Below, piece after piece: positions 8,115 to 16,875 of a stretch of DNA of 42,524 nucleotides. Numbering within the stretch: position 1 is the stretch's first letter; each line of letters opens with the position of its first letter. The translations under genes were made by a program, and so were the position numbers. Where the stretch lies: contig DCDC01000059.1 of assembly GCA_002316225.1 (NCBI GenBank), forward strand, positions 5,124-47,647. The letters are read 5' to 3'. The notes beneath the pieces were generated by a model that worked only from the letters and a program-made list of their open reading frames with translations, did not search any database and was not told the origin of the DNA. This DNA is from Firmicutes bacterium UBA1065 (lineage in GTDB: Bacteria; Bacillota; Clostridia; Tissierellales; Sedimentibacteraceae).

Positions 8115-9853
8115 AGGTTTTTGAGCTGGTTTTGCATCAACACACCGACTATTTCGGCAAATCTGTCAGGATTATATATACGGGCAAAATTGTGTCCGTA
8201 TATTTTTTTTGCCGTCGACAGGTCTTCATCTTCTCCCGTAAAGACGCAGAGGACAGAGTTGCCGTTATTTATGCCTTTTTTTACTTCAAAAGCCGTATCT
8301 ATTATGCCGGTTGCTCCTGCATACTTGGTCTGCTCCTGCCTGGCCCCTGTATCGGGGACGCACTGGGTATCATTTGGCCTGCAATCGGAAAGAACGATGA
8401 GAATCTTTTTGAAGTAGCCGCTGCCTTCCATCATGTGCAAGGCCGTTCTAATTGCCAACCCGTCCCGGTTGCAGCCTGTTGTCTTGTAATTGAATATTGC
8501 ATCGTTTTTATCCGTTTCTTCATAATCCCGGTAAAGGTTTATGACTGTAAAGTTTCTTAAGCTTGAGAACGAATATACCTTGACCGGAATCTGGCACCGG
8601 GTGAAAGCTTCGGCAATGATATAGGCTTCAGCTGCAATTGTTTCCTGTCTCTCATGCTGGGATGCGGATGCATCAAGCAAAATATCAACGGATAAATTTC
8701 CGATGTCGTTATTGTAAACTTTCGTAAAAACCTTCTTGTCATTTAAATAGACATTTCTCCAAATTTTTGGGGCATTGAGCCTGCCTGCTTCGGATTTGCC
8801 TGTATAGGACTCGAAATAAGCAAGCATTGTGTTCCTTATCCGGTTTGTAAGCTTTGAAATGCTGTTCTTGTATTTTATATAATTGGAATTGAAATGCTCC
8901 AAATTGATTTCCCTTTGTTCTTTCAATGCCTTATGGTAGTATAAGGCATTGGAGTCATTTTCAAACTCCTGGTCGAATTCTCCCCTGGTGAAATGGAGGT
9001 GGGTATTTTTGTGGTTGCCGGTGCAAAGGGTCCGTTCCATTAAATGGGTTTTTTGTTCGGTCAAAATCGATGCACCGAAATATTTTCGTATATAAAGCCT
9101 TTCCGAATCGTCTTTCTTTTCAGCCTTGACTTTCTTTACGGGCTTTTTGTCTTCTTTCTGTCTTATTTCTTCATAATAAACATCCCTTGATGTTTCGGCA
9201 GAATCCATATAGAGGGCTTTCATGGTTTCCAGGTCCATATCACTAAGTTGTTCTTCATCCCCCTGCTGGACCTGCTTTTGTATTCTTACTTTGCCTTTAC
9301 CGGCCTTTACTTCATATTGGCCGTAGTTGAACCTGAAATATTTCTTGATTATCAGGTTCATTTTTGAAATTATTTCTTCCGTTGAAGCATCCCCGAAATC
9401 AAGGTCGTTTAATATATTAAGGGCATTCATGCTTATCCGTGGAGACTTACCTAAAGCCCTTGCGAAATGAGCATTTACCAGCACATTTAATAAATTATCA
9501 TCGAATGCTTCCGTTTCCCCCGCCAAAACTTTTTTTGCGTAGTTTTTCCTTAAGCTGTGTAAAACCGGCCTTTCTTTTTTTCCTTTATCATAGGCACACT
9601 TTTCTAAACCCAGCCAAAACAGATTTTCATAAAATTCATGCTGGCTGTCCGTCTTAAGATGATTAAAGAAGGCCCTCAGCAAGGTGTAGTCATAGTACTT
9701 GTTAACGGCACCTATTATATAGTTCCAGTATATATCTGCCTGACCCTTTTCATCATAAGCCTTGAACTGGGGCTGGAAGGAATAGTCATCGGATGCATTC
9801 CAAATAATATTTAAGGCTCTTTTATCGTCTAAAGCCAAGTTGTTCCTAATCAC
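8111..9853 (-). CDS. VWA domain protein, NorD/CobT-like
   Basis: This 580-residue protein carries a C-terminal von Willebrand A domain (about residues 385-575) with an intact metal-ion-dependent adhesion site: DASAS, a conserved Thr in the TTGCNRDG segment, and the later Asp of VLSDCRPND. The N-terminal part is helical and charged, with a lysine-rich stretch near residues 235-250. This arrangement matches VWA partners of MoxR-type AAA ATPases (the NorD, CbbO and CobT group), which act together to insert metals or remodel target enzymes. Its start overlaps the AAA gene stop by 4 bases, supporting translational coupling. No target enzyme such as nitric oxide reductase or Rubisco lies nearby, so its client is unknown. 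Confidence 0.85.
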   Translation of the reverse strand: MIRNNLALDDKRALNIIWNASDDYSFQPQFKAYDEKGQADIYWNYIIGAVNKYYDYTLLRAFFNHLKTDSQHEFYENLFWLGLEKCAYDKGKKERPVLHSLRKNYAKKVLAGETEAFDDNLLNVLVNAHFARALGKSPRISMNALNILNDLDFGDASTEEIISKMNLIIKKYFRFNYGQYEVKAGKGKVRIQKQVQQGDEEQLSDMDLETMKALYMDSAETSRDVYYEEIRQKEDKKPVKKVKAEKKDDSERLYIRKYFGASILTEQKTHLMERTLCTGNHKNTHLHFTRGEFDQEFENDSNALYYHKALKEQREINLEHFNSNYIKYKNSISKLTNRIRNTMLAYFESYTGKSEAGRLNAPKIWRNVYLNDKKVFTKVYNNDIGNLSVDILLDASASQHERQETIAAEAYIIAEAFTRCQIPVKVYSFSSLRNFTVINLYRDYEETDKNDAIFNYKTTGCNRDGLAIRTALHMMEGSGYFKKILIVLSDCRPNDTQCVPDTGARQEQTKYAGATGIIDTAFEVKKGINNGNSVLCVFTGEDEDLSTAKKIYGHNFARIYNPDRFAEIVGVLMQNQLKNL

Positions 9854-10761
9854 CTGAAAATATCATTCCTTCCTAAGTTATCAGCTATCCTGAGCCGTAT
9901 TACATCCTCAACCAGGGTACGCTCAAAGTCATCAAATGACTTGTTGGCAATGCCCATCTGGAGGGCTTTAAGGGGAGCCAGTCCCTTATCCATCAAATTA
10001 ATGGAAGCCAAGAGACCCCTTAAATCTACAGACTTGGTAGAAATCTCAGAATTTTCGCTCTTTAGCTGTAAATCCTTGAATAGTCCCGCAAACTGGTCCA
10101 CATATTCCTCCCTTAAGTGAGGGTATTCATTTTTGAGTAACTTCCTTAAATTCTCATTTGAAATATTAGGCATGTTTATTACCATGAAACGGGATGTCAA
10201 GGCTTCGTTCAACTCCCTTGTGCCAGCATAACCGTAATTCATGGTGGCTATGAAGCGGCTTGCATCATCTATGTTAATTTTATCGTAGCCGGGCACGTCT
10301 ATGATTCTCCTGTAGTCCAAGGTGGCATGCAGAACTGCCACGGAATCATTCTTTGCCATATTTATTTCATCCAGTACGCCAAAACCGCCCCATTTTGCAC
10401 ATTCATAGATGGGGCCGTTCCTGAATACAACCTGGCCTCCTTCAAAGGTGTCAGTCCCTATCAATGATGTTGAGTCGGTATTTACATGGAATGATATATC
10501 CCATTTGGGCCTGCCGAAGGCTGCCGACAAGTTCTCTGCCAGCACATTCTTACCCGTGGCCTTGGACCCTACCAGCAAGAGGTTTTCCCCGCAAAGGAGG
10601 GCAGTGATTGCTGCTTCCCAGACATCATTGCCGTAGTAGTTGTATTTTGGCTTTGGTATCCTGTATTCCATCTTGGGTTCTACCTTGTAAAACTCTCTGA
10701 ACTTTTCAATATCCTTTATCAGGTTTTCGTTTATTCCTTCTTTTCTTAAAAATTCTAACAT
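9850..10761 (-). CDS. MoxR/NorQ-like AAA ATPase
   Basis: This 303-residue AAA+ ATPase pairs with the VWA gene. The start is taken at the ATG at 10761 because GGAGG lies just ahead of it; a longer frame from 10791 has no such site. The Walker A reads GSKATGKN (residues 65-72), with Asn where Ser/Thr is usual. Walker B is GVLDEIN, and the protein ends with sensor and arginine-finger regions (LTSRFMVINMP). MoxR-family ATPases form hexamers that remodel protein complexes together with a VWA adaptor. It is the upstream gene of a two-gene unit. Whether it hydrolyses ATP normally is open because of the Walker A change. Confidence 0.87.
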   Translation of the reverse strand: MLEFLRKEGINENLIKDIEKFREFYKVEPKMEYRIPKPKYNYYGNDVWEAAITALLCGENLLLVGSKATGKNVLAENLSAAFGRPKWDISFHVNTDSTSLIGTDTFEGGQVVFRNGPIYECAKWGGFGVLDEINMAKNDSVAVLHATLDYRRIIDVPGYDKINIDDASRFIATMNYGYAGTRELNEALTSRFMVINMPNISNENLRKLLKNEYPHLREEYVDQFAGLFKDLQLKSENSEISTKSVDLRGLLASINLMDKGLAPLKALQMGIANKSFDDFERTLVEDVIRLRIADNLGRNDIFR

Positions 10762-10785
10762 TTTTCCTCCATTGATCTTTGTAAT

Positions 10786-10825
10786 TGTCATACTGATGAG
10801 ATCCTTCGCTTCGCTCAGGATGACA
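10786..10825. repeat. Dispersed palindromic repeat, copy A
   Basis: This 40-base unit has imperfect inverted ends TGTCATACTGA and TCAGGATGACA around GAGATCCTTCGCTTCGC. The same ends and core recur near 16730, 25679, 33643 and 36334. It lies between radA and the AAA gene and could form a hairpin in either transcript. Confidence 0.85.
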
Positions 10826-10846
10826 CTCTTCTTTTTATTGTTATTT

Positions 10847-12208
10847 CTATCTGAACAAGATTTCCATAACTTGTCTTATATTATTAACGGGAATAATTTC
10901 CATACTTTTTATCTCTTTTGAAATATCGGCATTGGCTTCTGCTATGACCGCCCTTTCAAAACCCATTTTTTTGGCTTCCAGGAGTCTTTTTTCAATGGAA
11001 TTTACTCCCCTTATTTCTCCCGTAAGCCCTACTTCCCCTATGAGGACGGTTTTAAAATCAACGGGGATTTCCTTGAAGCTTGAAGCCAGGGCACATAGTA
11101 TGGCCAAGTCGCATGCCGGTTCCTTGATTTGCAGCCCTCCGGTAACATTGATAAATATGTCTGAGCTTTGAATCGAGAGGCCTGCCTTTTTTTCCAAAAC
11201 TGCAATCAGCATGGAAGCCCTGTTTTTATCAATCCCCGTGGTCACCCTGTTGGCAAAGCCAACCGGAGAATATGTTACCAAGGCCTGTATTTCTATAAGT
11301 ACCGGCCTGGTTCCTTCCATGGCTGCGGTAACTACCGTCCCGTATGCGTCAAGAGGCCTTCCCTTCAAGAATACCTCGGAAGGATTTTCAACTTCTATAA
11401 GACCCCTGTCCCTCATTTCAAAGATTCCTATTTCATTGGTTGACCCGAACCGGTTTTTAACCGCCCTTAAAATCCTGTATGAAAAATGCCTTTCCCCTTC
11501 AAAGTACAGGACCGTGTCAACCATGTGCTCAAGGACCCTGGGCCCCGCAATGGCGCCGGACTTTGTAACATGACCTACTATGAAGGTTGCCATATTTCTT
11601 GTTTTAGTCATCCCCATGACCATTGAAGTAACTTCCCTTACCTGGGTTACACTGCCCGGGGCACTGGGGATTTCAGGTGAATATATGGTCTGAATGGAAT
11701 CAAGCACAAGCAAATCAGGCTTTTCTTTTTCTACATATTCAATAATTATGTCAATATTGGTTTCAGCAAGTATATAGAGCTCGCCTTCTCCGATTCCCAA
11801 CCTGTCTGCCCTTATTTTTATCTGCTCCCCCGATTCTTCTCCGGAAACATAGAGGACCTTTAAATTTTGTTTTGAAGCATGGTCAGCAACCTGCAAAAGA
11901 AGGGTTGACTTGCCTATGCCGGGATCTCCCCCTACCAATATCAGGGAGCTTTTTATAATTCCCCCTCCCAAAACCCTGTCCATTTCCATGCTGCCTGTGG
12001 AGATTCTTTCTTTTTTGGTTGAGGTAATATTATTTATTTTTTCTACTATGCCCTTGCTGATGCCTCTTTGGCTCTTGGGGTCATTCCCCTTGCTTTCAAA
12101 TTCCTCAACAAAGGTATTCCATGCATCACAAGCGGGACATCTTCCCAGCCACTTGGCCGTTTCATATCCGCATTCCTGGCAGACAAATTTGGATTTTACC
12201 TTGGCCAT
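10847..12208 (-). CDS. radA: DNA repair protein RadA
   Basis: RadA is a RecA-like ATPase that drives branch migration and processing of recombination intermediates. The 453-residue protein has an N-terminal zinc finger (Cys10, Cys13, Cys24, Cys27), a Walker A GGDPGIGKST (93-102), the RadA-specific KNRFG motif in the middle, and a C-terminal Lon-protease-like domain with LAILCALASS, in which no catalytic protease role is expected. Length and order of domains are normal for the family. A ribosome site (AGGTGA) precedes the ATG. It has its own promoter and is followed by the copy A repeat, so it may be transcribed alone or into the AAA/VWA unit. Confidence 0.98.
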   Translation of the reverse strand: MAKVKSKFVCQECGYETAKWLGRCPACDAWNTFVEEFESKGNDPKSQRGISKGIVEKINNITSTKKERISTGSMEMDRVLGGGIIKSSLILVGGDPGIGKSTLLLQVADHASKQNLKVLYVSGEESGEQIKIRADRLGIGEGELYILAETNIDIIIEYVEKEKPDLLVLDSIQTIYSPEIPSAPGSVTQVREVTSMVMGMTKTRNMATFIVGHVTKSGAIAGPRVLEHMVDTVLYFEGERHFSYRILRAVKNRFGSTNEIGIFEMRDRGLIEVENPSEVFLKGRPLDAYGTVVTAAMEGTRPVLIEIQALVTYSPVGFANRVTTGIDKNRASMLIAVLEKKAGLSIQSSDIFINVTGGLQIKEPACDLAILCALASSFKEIPVDFKTVLIGEVGLTGEIRGVNSIEKRLLEAKKMGFERAVIAEANADISKEIKSMEIIPVNNIRQVMEILFR

Positions 12209-12242
12209 GATTCACCTGCTTTCTCTTTTCATTTTCCAAATA

Positions 12243-12271
12243 ACTATAACGCAAAAGCCATGGCCTGTCAA
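12243..12271 (-). promoter_or_regulatory. Promoter for radA
   Basis: On the minus strand TTGACA (12266-12271) and TATAGT (12243-12248) are separated by exactly 17 bases, giving a near-consensus housekeeping promoter. The -10 lies about 35 bases before the radA start. Confidence 0.8.
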
Positions 12272-12339
12272 TGCAATTATGAGGGCACCCTCACCCTCGG
12301 GGCTTCCTCATTCCCAAAAAAAAATTACAAAAATTATTA

Positions 12340-12368
12340 TTGACAGGGGGGGTGGGGGTATGTATAAT
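12340..12368 (+). promoter_or_regulatory. Promoter for the XRE-cupin/potABCD operon
   Basis: A perfect TTGACA (12340-12345) and a perfect TATAAT (12363-12368) are spaced by 17 bases. The spacer is an unusual G run. It lies 61 bases before the regulator start codon and diverges from the radA promoter. Such a strong consensus fits a promoter kept in check by the regulator. Confidence 0.85.
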
Positions 12369-12429
12369 ATAAGCTGTTTGAGAGTTTAGTAATTTTAAAC
12401 TTCAAGTTTAGTGAAAAAGCGAGGTTTTT

Positions 12430-12966
12430 ATGAATATAGGAGAGAACATAAAAAGGCTGAGAGTTGCCAATTCCCTTACCCAGCAGGAGTTGGCCGACAG
12501 GTGTGAATTGACCAAAGGTTATATTTCACAGCTTGAGAGAGATTTGACTTCACCATCCATAGCGACCCTGACGGACATACTGGAGTGCCTGGGTACGGAT
12601 TTGGGAACTTTTTTTAACGAGGCAGTGGACAATAAAATAGTGTTTAAAAGTGATGATGTATTTGTAAAAGAAACAGAAGACAATTACACCATAAACTGGA
12701 TTGTTCCCAATGCTCAGAAGTATAAGATGGAACCCATATTGGTGGAGCTTGGAAGCGGAAGCAAAACCAAGGCCGATGAACCTCATGAAGGAGAGGAATT
12801 CGGTTATGTTTTGAACGGCTCCATAATTTTGTATTATGGAAATCAAATGTATAAGGTTAAAAAAGGCGAGTCTTTTTACATTAAGGCAAACAAGACTCAT
12901 TATATAGAAAATGCGGGAAAAACCACAGCGCGTGTACTCTGGGTAAGTTCTCCGCCGTATTTTTAG
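12430..12966 (+). CDS. XRE-family regulator with cupin domain
   Basis: This 178-residue protein has an N-terminal lambda-repressor-like helix-turn-helix (about 7-60, with QQELADRCELTKGYISQLER) and a C-terminal cupin barrel (about 100-175, with PHEGEEFGYVLNGSI). Regulators of this build (the PuuR/SinR-like group) commonly sit in front of potABCD and sense polyamines or related amines through the cupin. It is the first gene of the operon, 13 bases before potA, under a consensus promoter. It probably represses its own operon when polyamine is plentiful; that is inferred from context. Confidence 0.92.
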   Translation: MNIGENIKRLRVANSLTQQELADRCELTKGYISQLERDLTSPSIATLTDILECLGTDLGTFFNEAVDNKIVFKSDDVFVKETEDNYTINWIVPNAQKYKMEPILVELGSGSKTKADEPHEGEEFGYVLNGSIILYYGNQMYKVKKGESFYIKANKTHYIENAGKTTARVLWVSSPPYF

Positions 12967-12979
12967 TCAGGAGGCAAAA

Positions 12980-14020
12980 ATGGATAATGCAATAATTCAA
13001 CTAAACCATATAACCAAAAAATTTGACGGAGAAATTGTTCTTGACGATATTACCTTGTCTGTCAAGGAAAATGAATTCGTCACTTTTTTGGGTCCAAGCG
13101 GGTGCGGAAAAACAACAACTCTCAGAATTATAGGTGGATTCGAAAGACCTGATGAAGGCGAGGTTTATTTTGACGGCCAGCTGATTAATGACATACCTCC
13201 CTTCAAGAGACAGCTGAATACCGTATTTCAAAAATATGCTTTGTTTCCACATTTAAATGTTTACGAAAACATAGCATTTGGTCTGAGAATTAAGAAAATG
13301 GACGAAAAGACCATTTCAGCCAAGGTTGAAAGGATGTTGGAGCTTTTCAATCTCAAAAATTACGGCAAGAGAAGGATAGACCAGTTAAGCGGAGGTCAGC
13401 AGCAGCGTATTGCCATAGCCAGGGCTTTGGTAAATGAGCCCAAGGTACTGTTGCTGGATGAGCCCTTGGGGGCTTTGGATTTAAAGCTAAGAAAGGAAAT
13501 GCAGCATGAGCTTAAGGCAATGCAGAAGCAGCTTGGCATCACCTTTATATATGTAACTCACGACCAGGAAGAGGCCCTGACCATGTCAGATACCATAGTT
13601 GTCATGAATGAAGGCATCATTCAGCAGATGGGCAGTCCCATCGATATATACAACGAACCGGAAAATGCCTTTGTTGCTGACTTTATCGGCGAAAGCAACA
13701 TCTTGGACGGGGTCATGATCGATGATTACTTGGTTGAGATCTTAGGTAAAAAATTTGAATGCCTGGATTCGGGATTTGGCAGAGGAGAAGAAGTTGATGT
13801 TGTTATTCGACCCGAGGACCTGGACCTGACTCCTGCCGGCGAAGGAAAATTGGAAGGAATCGTAAAATCCGTCATATTTAAGGGTGTTCATTATGAAATG
13901 GACATTGAGGCCAACGGTTATGAATTCCTGGTTCACTCGACGGATATGGCTCCCGTAGGTACTAGTGTGGGTCTTACCCTGACCCCTGATGATATTCACA
14001 TTATGAAAAAGGGGGATTAG
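12980..14020 (+). CDS. potA: Spermidine/putrescine ABC transporter ATPase PotA
   Basis: This 346-residue ABC ATPase powers polyamine import. It shows Walker A GPSGCGKTT (38-46), the Q-loop in NTVFQKYALFPH, the signature LSGGQQQR, Walker B VLLLDEPLGALD and the H-loop YVTHDQEEA. A C-terminal TOBE domain (about 240-340, starting EVDVVIRPEDLDL) is the regulatory region typical of PotA. A strong AGGAGG precedes the ATG. It is followed after 3 bases by potB. The gene order potA-potB-potC-potD supports the polyamine assignment over other TOBE-type transporters. Confidence 0.95.
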   Translation: MDNAIIQLNHITKKFDGEIVLDDITLSVKENEFVTFLGPSGCGKTTTLRIIGGFERPDEGEVYFDGQLINDIPPFKRQLNTVFQKYALFPHLNVYENIAFGLRIKKMDEKTISAKVERMLELFNLKNYGKRRIDQLSGGQQQRIAIARALVNEPKVLLLDEPLGALDLKLRKEMQHELKAMQKQLGITFIYVTHDQEEALTMSDTIVVMNEGIIQQMGSPIDIYNEPENAFVADFIGESNILDGVMIDDYLVEILGKKFECLDSGFGRGEEVDVVIRPEDLDLTPAGEGKLEGIVKSVIFKGVHYEMDIEANGYEFLVHSTDMAPVGTSVGLTLTPDDIHIMKKGD

Positions 14021-14023
14021 GGA

Positions 14024-14866
14024 GTGAAAGATAGAACAAAGTACTTTGCTTACCCTTATGTGGTGTGGATAATTATCTTTATTGCCTTGCCCATGTTTTT
14101 GGTGCTTTTGTACAGTGTTACTACAAAGGAATCAAACGGGCTTACCACGATTCATTTTACCTGGGAGAATTTCAGGAGCTTTTTTCAGCCCATATATTTG
14201 AACATCCTGTGGGATTCCATATATCTTGCGGCTGTATCGACTGCCATATGCCTGGTACTTGGTTATCCGGCGGCCTATATAATTTCAAAAACCCATGAAT
14301 CAAAGAGAAATACCTTGTTGTTTCTTTGCATCCTGCCAATGTGGATGAATATGCTCCTTCGAACCTACGCCTGGATGACCATACTTGGAAACAATGGGAT
14401 TTTAAATAACATTTTTGCCTTCCTGGGCCTTCCTAAAGTTAATATGCTATATACCAGGGGAGCCACCATAATGGGTATGGTGTATAACTTCATTCCCTTT
14501 ATGATACTTCCCATTTATACTGCTTTAAGCAAAATGGATAAGGCAGTTTTGGAAGCGGCTGATGATTTGGGGGCAAATAAAAGAACAAAATTTATAAAGG
14601 TTATTCTTCCTCTCAGCATGCCCGGTGTTATTTCAGGCATCATAATGGTTTTCATGCCTGCGGTAAGCACCTTCATCATTCCCCAGCTTTTGGGAGGAAA
14701 CAAGAGCATGATGATAGGAAACCTGGTTGAAAAATTGTTTATTTTAAACGGAGACTGGAATTTCGGCTCGGCCATATCCATTGTAATGATGGTTATAATA
14801 CTTCTATCCATGTCTATAATGAACAAATTTGATGTGGACAAGGAAGGGGGAGCACGTTTATGGTAA
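14024..14866 (+). CDS. potB: Polyamine ABC transporter permease PotB
   Basis: This 280-residue inner-membrane permease has about six hydrophobic helices and the permease EAA loop (AVLEAADDLGANKRTKFIKVILPLS, split around residues 172-197) that docks on PotA. The start is GTG with GGGGG/GGAG sequence just ahead and only 3 bases from the potA stop. Its last 7 bases overlap the start of potC, so the two permeases are likely translated in fixed ratio. It forms the channel with PotC. Confidence 0.95.
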   Translation: MKDRTKYFAYPYVVWIIIFIALPMFLVLLYSVTTKESNGLTTIHFTWENFRSFFQPIYLNILWDSIYLAAVSTAICLVLGYPAAYIISKTHESKRNTLLFLCILPMWMNMLLRTYAWMTILGNNGILNNIFAFLGLPKVNMLYTRGATIMGMVYNFIPFMILPIYTALSKMDKAVLEAADDLGANKRTKFIKVILPLSMPGVISGIIMVFMPAVSTFIIPQLLGGNKSMMIGNLVEKLFILNGDWNFGSAISIVMMVIILLSMSIMNKFDVDKEGGARLW

Positions 14867-15660
14867 GAAAATATTTATCAAAAATATATATGGGGATAAT
14901 TTTCATCTTTCTCTATGCTCCAATCGTGGTTCTCGCAGTGTTTTCCTTCAATGAGTCAAAATCCAGGGGCCACTGGACAGGCTTTTCCTTAAAGTGGTAC
15001 ATTGAGCTTTTCCATGACCAGGATATAAGGATGGCCTTTTATTACACCATAACCATAGCAATCATCACTGCAATAGTATCAACGATCTTGGGTACAATAG
15101 CAGCTATAGGAATAAATGCCATGAAGGGCAGGCAAAAAGCTTTAATACTCAATGTTAATTACCTGCCTGTGGTGAATCCTGACATTGTGACGGGTATATC
15201 CCTCATGATCTTATATATATCATTTAACATGGACTTTGGTTTTAACACAATGCTCCTGTCTCACATAGTGTTCAGCATTCCCTATGTGATACTGTCAATA
15301 CTTCCAAAGCTGAAGCAGCTTGATGTCCACATGACCGAAGCTGCCATGGACTTAGGGGCAACTCCCATGTATGCTCTTAGAAAAGTAATAATTCCCGAAA
15401 TAAAACCGGGAATAATAACGGGATTTTTGATGGCCTTTACCTTGTCCATAGATGATTTTATCATAAGTTATTTCACCAAGGGAGAAGGGGTAACAAATCT
15501 TTCCATTATAATTTATTCAATGGCCAGAAGAGGAGTCCGCCCCACAATCAATGCCTTGTCCACAATAATGCTGATCGTGGTACTCTTGTTAATGATATTA
15601 ATAAATAAACGAGCAAACGGACATGATAAGTCTAAAAATATAAATCGAAGTGAGGTATAA
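14860..15660 (+). CDS. potC: Polyamine ABC transporter permease PotC
   Basis: This is the second permease of the polyamine importer, 266 residues with about six membrane helices. The EAA loop (MTEAAMDLGATPMYALRKVI) is intact and is followed by the typical GFLMAFTLSIDDFIISYF segment. It overlaps potB by 7 bases with a GGAGCACG ribosome site inside potB. The C-terminus is lysine- and arginine-rich, placing it in the cytoplasm. It lies immediately before the substrate-binding lipoprotein gene. Confidence 0.95.
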   Translation: MVRKYLSKIYMGIIFIFLYAPIVVLAVFSFNESKSRGHWTGFSLKWYIELFHDQDIRMAFYYTITIAIITAIVSTILGTIAAIGINAMKGRQKALILNVNYLPVVNPDIVTGISLMILYISFNMDFGFNTMLLSHIVFSIPYVILSILPKLKQLDVHMTEAAMDLGATPMYALRKVIIPEIKPGIITGFLMAFTLSIDDFIISYFTKGEGVTNLSIIIYSMARRGVRPTINALSTIMLIVVLLLMILINKRANGHDKSKNINRSEV

Positions 15661-15670
15661 AAGGTATAAA

Positions 15671-16711
15671 ATGAAAAGAAAATTAATTGTCCTAACATTT
15701 GTTTTGATTTTAATATTGATTGCCGCAAGCGGATGCCAGGCTGAACAAAAACAAACCCTGAGCATTCTGAACTATGACATTTACATGGACAAAAGCCTGC
15801 TGGCCGAATTTGAAAAGGCAAACAATGTTACCATCAAATATGACACCTATTCAACACCGGAAGAAATGTACATCAAGGTTAAATCCGGGGCTTCAAAATA
15901 TGATTTGATAATATCGGGCGAATACATGATTGAGCGCATGATTCGCGAAAATTTGGTTAACAAGTTGAATTTCGACAATATTCCAAATTATAAGTATATC
16001 GGGGATGATTTCAAAAACCATGTATATGACCCCAATAACGAGTATTCGGTTCCATATTTCTGGGGTACCTTAGGAATCCTGTACAACAAGAAAACCGTTG
16101 ATGCATCCTCTGACAGCTGGGCTATGCTTTGGGACGAAAACCATGCCCAAAGAATCATAATGATGGATTCTCAAAGAGACGCATTTGCGGTTGCCCTTAA
16201 ATTATTGGGGTATTCCCTTAACACGGTTGATGAAAAAGAACTTGATGAGGCAAAAGACCTGCTTGTTAAGCAAAGACCCTTGGTTATGGCTTATATAACA
16301 GACGGGGCACCGGACATAATGATCAACGAGGAAGCTGACATGGCCCTTGTATGGTCGGGGGAAGCCGTTTCTGCAATGGCTGAAAATGAAAATTTAGACT
16401 TTGTCATTCCAAAGGAAGGAAGCAATATCTGGATTGATGCCATGGTTGTTCCGTCAAATACAGAAAACCAGGAACTGGCTGAAAAGTTCATAAACTTTTT
16501 ATGCTCAACGGAAGCAACATTAAGAAACATCAATGAGGTATGGTACTCCACGGTACATACGGAGGCCATAAAACAGGTGGATGAAGAATTGCTCAATAAT
16601 CCTGCCTTCAACATACCAGAGGAAGACATACAAAACATGGAAATGTTCAGGGATCCGAAAGAGTTTATAAGTTTATATACTGAAAGATGGACTGAATTGA
16701 TGGCCCAGTAA
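15671..16711 (+). CDS. potD: Polyamine-binding lipoprotein PotD
   Basis: This is the extracellular substrate-binding lipoprotein of the transporter. The start is taken as the ATG at 15671, preceded by AAAGG; a GTG frame at 15650 overlaps potC and lacks a ribosome site. The 346-residue product has a lipoprotein signal with lipobox ASGC followed by QAEQKQ, then a periplasmic-binding fold with LSILNYDIYMD at the start and the VPYFWGTLGILYNK and MALVWSGEAVSAM segments typical of PotD. The last gene of the operon, it is followed by repeat copies and a GTGCCAGGC hairpin. Whether spermidine or putrescine is preferred cannot be told. Confidence 0.94.
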   Translation: MKRKLIVLTFVLILILIAASGCQAEQKQTLSILNYDIYMDKSLLAEFEKANNVTIKYDTYSTPEEMYIKVKSGASKYDLIISGEYMIERMIRENLVNKLNFDNIPNYKYIGDDFKNHVYDPNNEYSVPYFWGTLGILYNKKTVDASSDSWAMLWDENHAQRIIMMDSQRDAFAVALKLLGYSLNTVDEKELDEAKDLLVKQRPLVMAYITDGAPDIMINEEADMALVWSGEAVSAMAENENLDFVIPKEGSNIWIDAMVVPSNTENQELAEKFINFLCSTEATLRNINEVWYSTVHTEAIKQVDEELLNNPAFNIPEEDIQNMEMFRDPKEFISLYTERWTELMAQ

Positions 16712-16729
16712 TAAAAAACCGAGCATAAG

Positions 16730-16824
16730 TGTCATTCTGAACGCAGTGAAGAATCTCATGAGAGCCTTCGTTTCACTCAGGATGACAAAGCGTATAAAAT
16801 CCTTCGCTTACGCTCAGGATGACA
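16730..16824. repeat. Dispersed palindromic repeat, copy B (one full, one partial)
   Basis: A full 58-base unit (16730-16787) starts TGTCATTCTGAACGCAGTG and ends CTCAGGATGACA. It is followed by a partial unit ATCCTTCGCTTACGCTCAGG...ATGACA (16799-16824). It begins 19 bases after the potD stop. The two copies belong to the same family as the repeats at 10786, 25679, 33643 and 36334. Confidence 0.85.
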
Positions 16825-16833
16825 ATAACACAG

Positions 16834-16863
16834 GTGCCAGGCATCCTTTAGGGGGCCTGGCAC
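16834..16863. terminator. GTGCCAGGC/GCCTGGCAC hairpin between convergent genes
   Basis: A perfect 9-bp stem (16834-16842 and 16855-16863) encloses ATCCTTTAGGGG. It sits between the convergent potD and YtxC-like genes and is followed by TGTTTATATTT on the plus strand. This suits a potABCD terminator and may serve both directions. The same arms are common as short palindromic repeats in clostridia. Confidence 0.6.
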
Positions 16864-16875
16864 TGTTTATATTTA

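Noticed and set aside
10761..10791. Ten-codon N-terminal extension of the AAA ATPase
   Set aside because: It begins inside the dispersed repeat copy A and lacks a ribosome site, while GGAGG precedes the ATG at 10761.
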